NCBI GenBank assembly: GCA_039881045.1 | Contig: JAYWVB010000034.1 | Location: 248,001-312,000, forward strand | Source: Chaetomium olivaceum | Taxonomy: Eukaryota > Ascomycota > Sordariomycetes > Sordariales > Chaetomiaceae | Reading direction: 5' to 3' | DNA length: 64,000 bases | In this document: positions 12,195 to 22,514 of the stretch, one piece after another | How positions within the stretch are numbered: the first letter of the stretch is position 1 | Layout of the letters: every line of letters begins with the position of its first letter | Notes under the pieces: generated by a model | Told to the model about the DNA's origin: nothing | The model's database searches: none | The model's input: the letters and a program-made list of their open reading frames with translations, nothing else | Made by a program: the position numbers and the translations under genes

Positions 12195-15100
12195 ATGAAC
12201 GACGACGAGAAGATCTTGGGTATTACCAAGAAGATCGAGCGCGAAAAGGCCCTGATCAATGCCGCCAATCTTATGCGCCAACAAACCAACAATGAAGCCG
12301 TCCGCTCCAAACTCGACACCCAGATGCGCGAGGGGCGCCGCAACCTTGAGTTCTTCGAGGAACGGCTCCCGCGAGCTGCAAATGCGTCGCGCGACGGAAA
12401 ATATGTCGCTCGGAGGCTCGACCCTCGGGTCTTTCAACACGGAACAGGAAGGCGAGGACAACGGAGCCCCGGCGCCGCCTCCAAAGGATGCCTCCGGCTA
12501 TCCGCAGTACGGTCAAGGCGATCTAATGCCTCCTCGGGCGCCATTTCCAGGTCAACCTCCGCACTCAGGCACGCCAAAGGCTCGGCCGAATTTTACCAAG
12601 CTTGGTAGGACATACCCCGGAGCTGGCGGGCTCCAAGATTTGTCCGATAATACTTACTAACAGGTGCTTATTGTTGTAGACTTGATTAAATTCGACACAC
12701 CGTACTTGGGTCCTCGAATCCAGCTCATGCTCTCGCAGATCCAGTTCAAACTCAACGTCGAGGAGCAATACCTCAAAGGCATTGAGAAGATGGTGCAGCT
12801 CTACCAAATGGAAGGGGATAAGAAGAGCAAAGCCGATGCTGCCGCCCGGCGGATCGAGAGCGGCCAGAAGATTGTTCTTTTGAAGCAGGCGCTGAAGAGA
12901 TACGAGGAGCTACATATCGACATGGATGCAGATTCACCCGATGGTACGTGCAGCTGCTGGCCTCCCTAGACATGTCACTAACCCGAAGTACGCAGACGAT
13001 AGTATCAACATGCCGAATCTGAGAAAGCCCCTGACCGGTCAACTTTCCGTACGCATCCTCTCCGTCAAGGACGTCGACCACCTCCCCCTGAGCCGATTTT
13101 CGCGTGCCCCTGAAACGTTCGTCACGATCAAGGTGGAGGATAACGTTGTGGCAAGGACGAGACCGTCCAGGAACGACAGATGGGAAACAGAGTTTCACAA
13201 CATCTTCGTTGACAAGGCAAACGAGGTCGAGCTGACGGTCTATGATAAACCCGGCGAGCACGCACTACCTATTGGCTTTCTCTGGGTGAGGATATCCGAC
13301 ATCGTCGAGGAACTTCGTCGGAAGAGGATCGAGGCCGAAACGAACAGCACAGGTTGGGTTTCGGCGGACCGCCTTGGGTCGGCTCCCAGAGGCGCACCCC
13401 CTCAGTTCCCGATGGGTGCCCAAAGCCCGCAGTTCGCCGGTCCCCGACGTCTCCTGGACAACAAGGACCGTCATTTGCACCGCAGCCGCCCGGAAACGCT
13501 CCCATTGTGTCGCAGCCGATCGATGCGTGGTTTAACCTTGAGCCCACGGGGCAGATTCAACTAAGCCTTAACTTCGTCAAGGAAAGCAAGGAGACCCGGC
13601 CCATGGACGCCGGTCTCAACCGCAAGGGTGCCGTCCGTCAGCGCAAGGAGGAGGTGCACGAGATGTACGGCCACAAGTTCGTCCAGCGCCAGTTCTACAA
13701 CATCATGCGCTGCGCTCTCTGCGGGGACTTCCTCAAGTACTCGGCCGGCATGCAGTGCGAGGACTGCAAGTACACATGCCACACCAAGTGCTACACAAGC
13801 GTCGTCACCAAGTGTATCAGCAAGAGCAACGCCGAGACCGACCCCGACGAGGAGAAGATCAACCACCGGATCCCCCATCGCTTCCAACCGTTCTCGAACC
13901 TCACCGCCAACTGGTGCTGTCACTGCGGTTACATGCTTCCCATTGGCAAGAAGAATTCAAGAAAATGCGTGGGTACGTACAGCTGCTCCGTCGTTTGTTT
14001 AGTGCCTTTGTTTTGTTCGGAAAGACTAAAAGCTTTGGTTAGAATGCAATCTTACTGCTCACGCTCAATGTGTGCACCTGGTTCCCGACTTCTGCGGCAT
14101 GTCTATGGCCGTGGCCAACCAAATTCTGGAGGGCATCAGGTCAACCAAGAAGACCCGGCAAGAAAAGGCATCCTCTCTGAGCGAACGGACTCTCAGGGGC
14201 ACGCCAAGCAGCGGCCCGTCACTTGCCTCTTACACGCCATCTTCCCACGGCTCCCAGGTCGTTTCCCCCGAGGCCACAGAAGCTGCTAAGCTCATGTACA
14301 CCCAAACCTCACCACAGCGACCTGGCTCGGATCGGCCCTCTACTTCCTCAACCACTGCATCCGCCGCAGCCGCCGCGGCCATGTCCCCTAAACCAACCAC
14401 CCCGACCCAACCGCAGGCCGGCCAGATCCCGGACTTTGGCCCCGGGCATTATGGTGCTCCCGGGGGCTACGGGCGTAGCCCTACGCAGCAGGAGGAGCCC
14501 CAATACGGCGCTGCACCACAGCAGCAACAGCAGCCATACGGGCAGCCACAACAACGCAAGTATAACCCGGCCGATTACGCCAACATCGGGGTGCACCCCG
14601 GCCAGCCGCCTGCCCAAGCCCGTCCGACGGCACAACAGGTTGCGCAGCAGCAGTATGCGCAGCAGCAGATGTACCAACAGCAGCAGCAAGCACCTGTCGC
14701 GACACCCAAGCCGCAACCCGTCCCAGCTCATGCGGAACCACAGGTGGCTGCTGTATCGGGGATCCCCGGGGCGCCGGCCAAGAAACCCCTTCCGTCTGCC
14801 ACGGATCCCGGCACGGGCCAGCGGATCGGCCTCGACCACTTCAACTTCCTCGCCGTTCTCGGTAAGGGTAACTTTGGAAAGGTCATGCTTGCCGAGACTA
14901 AACGGTCGCGCAAGTTGTACGCGATCAAGGTGCTTAAGAAGGAGTTTATCATCGAGAACGACGAAGTGGAGAGCATCAAGTCGGAGAAGCGCGTCTTCCT
15001 GGTAGCTAACCGAGAGCGCCACCCCTTCTTGGCCAACCTCCACGCGTGCTTCCAAACCGAGACCCGAGTGTACTTCGTCATGGAATACATTAGCGGTGGT

Positions 15101-15942
15101 GACTTGATGTTGCACATCCAGCGGGGCCAGTTTGGGACGAAGCGGGCTCAGTTCTACGCCGCCGAGGTATGCCTGGCGCTCAAATACTTCCACGAGAACG
15201 GAGTCATCTACCGTGATCTGAAGCTCGACAACATCCTTCTTGCACTCGACGGTCACATCAAGGTTGCGGATTATGGACTTTGCAAGGAGGACATGTGGTA
15301 CGGCTCGACGACGAGCACTTTCTGCGGCACACCCGAGTTTATGGCACCCGAGGTATGTATCGGATAGCGTATGTGTTATCAAGAGGCCCCTATGCTAACC
15401 AGGAGAACCAGATTCTGCTGGACAAGAAATACGGTCGCGCGGTCGACTGGTGGGCGTTCGGCGTGCTGATCTACCAGATGCTGCTGCAGCAGTCGCCGTT
15501 CCGCGGCGAGGACGAGGACGAGATCTACGACGCCATCTTGGCGGACGAGCCGCTCTACCCGATCCACATGCCGCGCGACAGCGTGTCCATCCTGCAGAAG
15601 CTGCTTACGCGCGAGCCTGACCAACGCCTCGGCAGCGGGCCGACCGACGCCCAGGAGGTCATGTCCCAGCCCTTCTTCCGCAACATCAACTGGGACGACA
15701 TCTTCCACAAGCGCGTGCCGCCCCCGTTCCTGCCGCAGATCAAGAGCGCGACGGATACGAGCAACTTTGACAGCGAGTTCACGAGCGTGACACCCGTGCT
15801 GACGCCGGTGCAGTCTGGTACGTTTTTTCTTATTGGTCATTTGGGAATGTGCTGGTCGCTAACATGACCTGTGCGTGTAGTACTTTCACAAGCTATGCAG
15901 GAGGAGTTCCGCGGTTTCTCGTACACGGCGGACTTTGAGTAG
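12195..15942 (+). CDS. PKC1: PKC1, protein kinase C of the cell-wall integrity pathway (two single-base frame breaks)
   Basis: Rho1-activated AGC kinase upstream of the Bck1-Mkk-Slt2 cascade. Start ATG 12195 (MNDDEKILGITKKIEREKAL), a first HR1 coiled-coil; the second HR1 follows the intron at 12605-12679. Next come a C2 domain (about 13030-13320), two C1 zinc fingers (13660-13815 and 13870-14110: HKF...C..C...C..C...H...C pattern), a long Pro/Gln/Ser linker (14150-14810), the kinase domain (14830-15710: GKGNFGKVML, YAIKVLKKE, YRDLKLDN, VADYGLCKE, FCGTPEFMAPE) and the AGC tail with hydrophobic motif EFRGFSYTADFE. Other introns: 12944-12995, 13973-14042, 15353-15411 and 15818-15880. The Mg-binding triplet is DYG rather than DFG, which is normal for fungal Pkc1. 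Frame breaks at 12368-12370 (one base too many) and 13442-13445 (one base short) interrupt conserved sequence and look like homopolymer errors. Confidence 0.96.
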
Positions 15943-16597
15943 TAGAGAGAGTGGCTGTGGGCGAAAATCAGATACCTGTGGCGAGCCGTGGCCAAGGACA
16001 TTGGCTTTAACCCAATCCCATCATCACGAAAATGGCGAAACCAAGCACTCGCGTCCTTGAACTCGGGATTCTGGGAACATACCATTTTGCTTGCATTGCC
16101 GTGGAGGACATTCTGAGTCATGAGTGGTTTCTGGCTGCGTTTAGGGGAAGAGAGATAGGGTGGAAGGCAGGGTCGATGGGTGCAAGGATTCGGACAAGAT
16201 CCGGGGTAGACTTTTAGGGGGCGCGGTCAGGGGTCGGAGGGTCCAAAACAAAGCCGGTGACGGCGCTTGCATGCGTCGGGGTTGTTGTGGGTAGAGGGCT
16301 TGAGACGGAACTTCATCCAGTCGTTTTTCTTGTATTGCGAGACCCCCGCCGGGAAGCGGGACAATACCAACCAGGATTCGTTTTTATCTGCGAGTGCCGT
16401 TCTCTTTACTGAGAGCATACCTACTTAATACACCCCATTTTGAAGTTTTCCCTTTGCGTCTCTCACATGCTGTTGAAGGTGAGGTTGAAGTCTAAGCAAG
16501 TCTACCTATATAGGCTTGAATAATGTACATAAGGTTAGGGGGTCTATATGTACAGTCAGTTTTATTACAACACGCTTGGTGGGTAAAGGGGGAGGGA
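15943..16597. other. Convergent 3' intergenic region PKC1 / SHE9
   Basis: 655 bp of 3' flanking sequence between two convergent genes, AT-rich near 16420-16560. No gene or repeat recognised. Confidence 0.5.
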
Positions 16598-18212
16598 TCA
16601 TGGGCTGCGCAACACCGAGAACACGATCACCACCGCCACGGCCGCTCCGGCCGCCGCGCCTTGGAGGGCGATCAGTGACGCATCACGCATCCGCAAGTCT
16701 ATCCTCCGGTCGCTGGACAGGTCCAACACGGCCTCCCGAATCAGCTCCGGATCCTCCCAAAAGTCCATGAGCACCTCCTTCCATGGTTTCGCCGGTGCAC
16801 GCCATTCCTCGGCTCCAACAGGTACCGCAGCCGCAGCTGCAGGAGCAGCAGCATTAGCAGCAGCATTGATACCTCCAACCTCACCAGCGGCATCGAGATC
16901 GAGAGATTCGCCAGCATCAGCAGTAGCCTCATCACCCCATGGAGCAGCAGCAGCAGCAGCAGCAGCATCAGCAACACCAACACCCCCATCAACCGCCGCC
17001 GCCGCCTCCCCCACCATCGCCTCCTCCCGCTCTCTGGCCCCACTCCTCTCCAACACGGCCCTCACCTCAGCCAACTCCCTCCTCACCTCCTCCATGACAC
17101 CCCTCTCGCTCTCGGCAATGCCATTCACCAGCCTCCGCCGGCGCCACGGCTCGGCCACAAACTGCAGCACAAGAAACAGCAGGATGTTGACCCCCATCAG
17201 GCCCCACGTGCCCCACGTCGACTGCCGCCGGATCCGGTCGCTCCAAATCTGCTCCTCGTGGTAGCGCTTCAGGATCCCCGCGTTCAGCTCCCCGCCCAGG
17301 CGGGACTCGTCCGTCTCGGCGGCGGTGAGCTCCTCCGCCGCGGCGGAGACCTGGGTCTCCAGCTCGTGGTCGAGCCGGTACAGCGTGGTGAAGCGCTCGA
17401 GGTCGGTCGGGTTCCAGGTGTCCTTGCGGGCGAGCAAAGTGGTGACCTCGCGCTGGGTGGAGGCGCGGTGCGAGGTGAGGGATTTGTAGTTGTGGCGCGC
17501 GGCGTGCAGCCGTTGCTGCGCGGCCGCGTGCTCGGCTTCGAGCTGCGTGTTGCGCGCCTTGATGGCTTCGATCGAGGTGTAGCCGGTGAGGTCGTTGATG
17601 GTTTGGGTAGCGGTGACGGCGCGCGATTGGAGGTTGTCCATCCAGGTGCTGAAGCGGGCCGAGAGGGGGTGGCGGTGGGTTTCGGTGAAGGAGGGGAGGG
17701 ACGGGTCCTGGGAGGCGGATTTGGGTTCGTTTTCAGGGGAGGACTGGTGGGGGAATCGGGTTCGGGAGGTTGTTGCTCTTGTGAGGGCTGTTCTGGAGAC
17801 GCCTTCTCTGGTGAGGGTGATTTGGAGGAGGAGGTGGTGGTGGTGGTGGTGGAAGTGGAAGCGGGGCTGTGTTCGGGCTCGGGTTGGGGTGGTTGTTGAA
17901 ATTGTCCGGGCGGTGGTGGTAATGGTATTGCTACAGAGTCTCCCGGGGTGGCCACTTCCGGTTCCGGTTTGGTGCTGCTATCTTCAGGAGCCGGTTCCGT
18001 CGGCGGCGGCGGTTGTCGTGGTGGTGGCGGGGCGGTCGAGAAGAGACGAGCTCGACCGGGGCCGGTCCGGGGTGAGCGGGAATACTGGAACGAAGACATA
18101 TTGACGGGCGATTCGACAGTGGTTTTCGGGCTGAGACGGACACCAATTGATTTAAAAAATTCCCTCGCTGCAAAGGGCGCGCAGCGAGACGCAACGCTGT
18201 GTGGGCGGACAT
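16598..18212 (-). CDS. SHE9: SHE9/MDM33 mitochondrial inner-membrane protein (two single-base frame breaks)
   Basis: She9/Mdm33 is an inner-membrane coiled-coil protein that shapes mitochondria and acts in inner-membrane fission. From ATG 18212 the N-terminus MSAHTALRLAARPLQRGNF is a basic targeting sequence; a Pro/Ser/Thr-rich segment follows, then HPLSARFSTWMDNLQSRA, a coiled-coil of about 130 residues (NTQLEAEHAAAQQRLHAAR..., DHELETQVSAAAEELTAAE), and the family core KRYHEEQIWSDRIRRQSTWGTWG leading into a membrane helix (LMGVNILLFLVLQFVAE). A second hydrophobic helix closes the protein (GAAAGAAVAVVIVFSVL). Between them lies an Ala/Val/Gly-rich insert. Two frame changes are needed, at 18058-18061 and 17736-17739, each in a run of four and each consistent with one missing base. 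No intron is required. Family assignment is firm; the exact N-terminus is less so. Confidence 0.88.
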
Positions 18213-19315
18213 TGGACTTGCAACGCGCCCAGCGGGCTTGGAACAACCTCAACATGGAGGGGGATTCGCAAGTTGTGAGGGTTCGGGGACGGGTTCGATT
18301 CAGGCGAGTCGCATTCTGCCCCCGGCATTTCTCACCGCCTAGTGTCTCTCTCACTCGAGTGGATGCCATAACCCTAACCCCAGGCGATGGATGATGAGAT
18401 TCCACCACCCCCTTTACAAAGTAAACATACCAACTCAACTACCTGGCAGCGCTTATATGTGGGCGGCCAAAGACCAACTTAGACTATTATATTGCTTAGG
18501 TATGTATTTATGTTTCATATGCGCCGAATACTGGTTGAAACTTGTCTTATTGGGTGGACTTCTCGGGAGGCGATCTAGAACTTAGAAGCCCCGGCTTCTT
18601 GACCACTTCTATATTCTTTGCCATGTGTACTTTGACTTATCTTGTAGGCATTGGGTTAATGGAACAACACAAGAATGTACAAGCATTTCACAGGCCCGCA
18701 GACCTTTCAAAACAACAACGGGAATATCTGTGGACGATGTTTCGACCATTGTTAAGAGAGTGCCTCAGAACTTGAACGTTAGCGGCAGCCTGACTAATTT
18801 GGGACCCGGTAATCCAAATGCCAGAGGCTAATGTACAAGCATGTGGATGTTGTAAAATAGGGTTGCGGACAATACCTCCATGCCTTAACCTAGTAAATGC
18901 GTTTTTATAGTGCCTGGCCGCGATCAAGTAATTAACAAGGTAAACCTCCGCATCTAAACCATTTGTATACATGCAAATGCCATCCCAATCTCCACTTTCC
19001 AGCGTCATGGTTATTCTTCTCACAGATTAGGTCCTCATCGCCAGGGAACTCTAAAAGCTCCCCTCGAGAACCTAATTTAGGTGCCAACCAGCAGCCACCG
19101 TACCCACTCAGACATAAACCAGTCTGTCCAGACCCATTGCCTAGCGTCCATCGATCTTCTCTTCCAATATCACTTTCAACCGTCAACATCGCCGCGCATC
19201 TACTCCCGCCTTCGCCTCCTAAGCAGCAGCGCGCAGACCCTCGTCTTCACCACACGCCCCCGACCTCACAACCCACCCCGCCGCTCAAAAGAACCCATCT
19301 TCCGGAGAAAGTAGA
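18213..19315. other. Intergenic region upstream of SHE9 and orphan gene copy A
   Basis: Divergent spacer with AT-rich stretches (18480-18720) and no supported gene. The last 100 bp resemble the leader of copy B at 20.8 kb (see findings), so the duplication seems to include flanking DNA. Confidence 0.45.
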
Positions 19316-19716
19316 ATGGATCCCGAGGCAGACTACGTTTGGATATGGCTTGTCCCCGCCACCGCCCCCCAGGATTCCTCCGACGCAGCGACAGACCCCG
19401 CCCACCAAGATACGACTTGGGAGCCCGTCCTGCGTCGGCTTCTGCAGCTGGAAGGACACACCTCCGGACTTGTATTTTGGTTTGGGGGCCTTATCTCTGG
19501 CGGGACAGTACGACAAACTCGGTCTACTATCTCCTAGAAGCGGCGGAGAACCGAGCAGCCCTGGGGGTCCAGGAGTTCGACCAGAGGTGTATGCAGCTTG
19601 GGCAAGCGGCACGACGACATCTCGATCATCACGAGTTCCGGCATTATTCAGTTCGCATCTTAGTGGTCCCGGATTCGCTGTTTGGGGCCCGGTGGTTAAC
19701 CCGACTCATGCCATAG
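19316..19716 (+). CDS. Unrecognised small protein, copy A of a diverged pair (one frame break)
   Basis: I do not recognise this gene. The reading starts MDPEADYVWIWLVPATAP, continues TWEPVLRRLLQLEGHTSGLVFWFG, then changes frame in the G-run at 19484-19488 and continues YLWRDSTTNSVYYLLEAAEN, EFDQRCMQLGQAARRHLDHH and RILVVPDSLFGARW to a stop at 19714-19716. The same order of motifs occurs in copy B at 20819-21502, which supports both as real coding sequence and places the frame change at the right spot. Unlike B, copy A has no intron at the junction after the FWF motif. The protein is about 130-135 residues, without an obvious signal peptide or membrane helix. Function unknown. The frame break may be a sequence error or true inactivation. 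Confidence 0.5.
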
Positions 19717-20818
19717 AACGGGCCGGGGGGTATTCATAGTCCGCAACCGCCGCGAGGTCGGGACTCAACACGGATTTAGACATTGAAATTCAGCCTTATT
19801 ACATCCAAGACGCTGTCCTTTCAACGCCTTTTCAACACTTGAAACCGCCGCGTAGACGGGTGAGCTTCCAAGCGTGGGCAACGTTTTATGGCCCCTGGCA
19901 GCTATGACATAACTCCGGGCCTACAGTCCGCTCCACGGGACCACGAGCTGGTTGATTCAAAGTCTTCTTCTACCACGTGGGTGTACGAAGTAATGTGTTG
20001 ATTTCTCTATGTCCCTAACCCTCCAACTACCCCAGGCCTGGCTTGTTGCATGGTGCAGTACCTATATAGAGTACCCCTGGCCTTGCCGGGCTAGGATGCT
20101 CTTTTGCTCAGTGTAACATGGGTAGCAACGCCTCACTACCTTAATGCTGTAACCGGGTTCCTGCCTCGTAATTGGGTTCCTATGAAAAAGTAAAAATCTC
20201 AGAATTATGGCATCTATGTCGATTGTACTGACAAGGTAAGCTATGGTACACACGGCAACGCAGACGAGAGAGGCTGGCAAGCCAGGGTATTGCGTTTTGA
20301 AATGCCCCCAAACCTCAGTTTTTAACAGCATTTAGCATATCTGAACCTAAACAAAGCTGGGTGCTATAACTCTGGTTTGCAGACAGGGCCAAGTCCGTGA
20401 TATACTCCCTCCACGTTCGTAAATATCTAATCAAAAGACAACCCACGTCATCAACACCTTATACACTCCCTACCTCTTACGTAGAATCGGACGATTACAG
20501 GCTGCAAATACTCTTCAGCAAACCTAAAGTATTATGTATACCTACCATCCCAGTCATCGGGTCACGTATCTGGTAGATTAGGTTCTGGATCTCACACATA
20601 GTCCCGTCACGAGTCTGAGCGCACAACCACTATTAAGGTTATATGAGACGCAAAGGAGTCATAGATCAGCAGTCTTCTAACTTGCCCAGGTATATAAGCG
20701 TCTGTCCATGTCCATGCCTTTTGAAATCTTTCTTCCACACACCTTCAGCATACCAACACCACCGCACACCCACCTTTAAAACAAAACCCAGAACTTCTCC
20801 CCATTCCTTTCCCACGCC
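19717..20818. other. Spacer between the two orphan-gene copies
   Basis: 1.1 kb, AT-rich and without supported genes. The distal end carries the TATA box and leader of copy B. Confidence 0.45.
20691..20698 (+). promoter_or_regulatory. TATA box of orphan gene copy B
   Basis: TATATAAG lies 121 bp before the ATG at 20819, with a CA/CT-rich leader (20740-20818) between them, as in many highly expressed fungal genes. Confidence 0.45.
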
Positions 20819-21502
20819 ATGGACGACTTCCCCACCCACCCCGCCGCTCAAGACAACGCCCCCTTTCGCGAAGATGCGATGGGGACCGATGGCGTTTGGA
20901 TGTGGACTTTGCTCGCCGACGCCCGCCACCACCCACCGCATCCCGGGATGAGGGCGTTCAGCGAATACCGGACTTGGACGGCCGTCCTGCGCCCGGCTCT
21001 GCAGGAGGAAGGGGCCCACTCTGGGCTCGAGTTCTGGTTTGCGCCGCCGCACGTCTGGTGGCTGATGCGGGAAGCATACAAAAGTGTAAAAATCAATGTA
21101 TTTTGTTGAGTGGTTCGATATTCTGAATGCGGGATTCTGCAGGCTAGAGGTGCGGCTGTATTGTCTTACAGCCGCTCCGCCCCATGGGACGCTGCCTGCC
21201 CCACATTCATCCTCCTATCTAATCTTATCAAATCGTACATAAATGCTTTCCGGTATCAGTGGCACACCGCCCCCAACTCGGTCAACTTCCTCGTCGAGCC
21301 GCCACCACCGCGACCAGGGGGGGACCACCAGACTGACGAGGCGGCCGCGGAGGAGTTTGATCGGAGGTGCGTGGATCTTTGCCGCGCCGCGCGGGGGCAC
21401 CTCGACCGCCACGGGTTCGGCCATTATGCGGCCCGGGTGATCGTGGTCGCAACCGCGGATGCGCGGATGTCGGCGCTGGTGTCGGCGTTGTTGGACGTTT
21501 AG
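20819..21502 (+). CDS. Unrecognised small protein, copy B of a diverged pair
   Basis: Start MDDFPTHPAAQDNAPFREDA; then DGVWMWTLLADARHH, TWTAVLRPALQEEGAHSGLE, FWFAPPHVWW. An intron of 174 nt (21086-21259: GTAAAA donor, ctaat branch-like site, GTATCAG acceptor, phase 0) joins to WHTAPNSVNFLVEPPPP, EEFDRRCVDLCRAARGHLDR and YAARVIVVATADARMSALVS, stop at 21500-21502. The spliced product is 169 residues. Blocks VWxW, TWxxVLRxxLQxEGxxSGLxFWF, NSVxxLxE, EFDxRCxxLxxAARxHLDxHxFxHY and R(I/V)xVV are shared in order with copy A. No known domain is apparent. It looks like a soluble protein of unknown function in an expanded or lineage-specific family. Confidence 0.6.
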
Positions 21503-22514
21503 GTAGCAGTTGGACATGTCCGAGAGCTCGCACGGAATCAAACGCGGCTCGACAAATACAATACTGTGCTGCCTGCCCATCATTTTTCTGCCTTGAGTTG
21601 CCATGATGTAGTAAACGTGAAATGAAGTGCATTCAAATACTTTAACTATCCCAAACAAGGTCATAGAGATACTAGGCCACGACCGAATTAATAATTCGGG
21701 ATAATAGTCTACGGAGACACCGGCAGTCTGTATCAGAAGGGGTCTTTAATCAAGGAATTAGGTGCATGAATTCACAGAAGCTGATCTGAAGCCTTTAATG
21801 ATCTTGTATGGTGGTTTGCTAGCAATTGGTGGCCGCGTGTTGTTATATTCAAACTGTAATGCAGACAATGGACAGTCCTACCGAAGAGATGCTCCGATGC
21901 ACAGATACCCACAGAGGCAACATTTTCTTCTATCTAGGAGGTAAATCACCATCAGACGCCAAAGACTGGACTCCGAACCTGGAGGCCAGGCCGTTCGGGC
22001 AACAATACGTTTCGCAATGACCACTGGCCGACTCGATGCAAACCAACAGCAGACCGACTAAGACGGCAGACAGCTAACGGACCACTCATCACTCTCTATC
22101 GAGCAAACCCTCATCACCTCGTGCCCCGGACAGCAGGCATCGCTTCAACCGCTGAAGATAGGACGTTGAACACTTGGAGAATGACCTTGAAGCCAGCCTA
22201 CTACTAATCCTACTAACCCACGAGAATCTGAAAAAAGAAATGGAAGGAGACCAAACACGTTAGAATGAACTCTGCATGGGCTTCAAGAAGATCAAGGCAT
22301 ATCTTGGGAAGTGTATTGCTAAATAGTATTAGTCGCCCTTTCGGGTTAAACCCGCCAGGCGGAATAAATTGCGCGTCTGTGTGCGCCGCCCTGTGCGCCG
22401 CCCTTCGCGCCGCCAGCCGAGTCGCTGTGCAATAGGAACACCCCACGACCGCGATGTTGCGACCCGCGGGGCGTCAAAACGATTGGCTGTGGCTGTGTTG
22501 AGCGAGCGCCAGCC
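21503..22514. other. Intergenic region, no gene seen
   Basis: About 1 kb, moderately AT-rich, between copy B and the coiled-coil/protease-like gene. No supported frame or repeat. Confidence 0.45.

Noticed and set aside
15268..15290. DYG in place of DFG in PKC1, first suspected as an inactive kinase
   Set aside because: Fungal Pkc1 proteins normally have DYGLCKE; the other catalytic residues are intact.
18284..18310. B-box-like gggttcgattc suggesting a tRNA
   Set aside because: No acceptor or anticodon stem can be folded around it.
18365..18382. ccataaccctaacccc resembling telomeric repeat
   Set aside because: Only two repeat units; too short for a telomere remnant.
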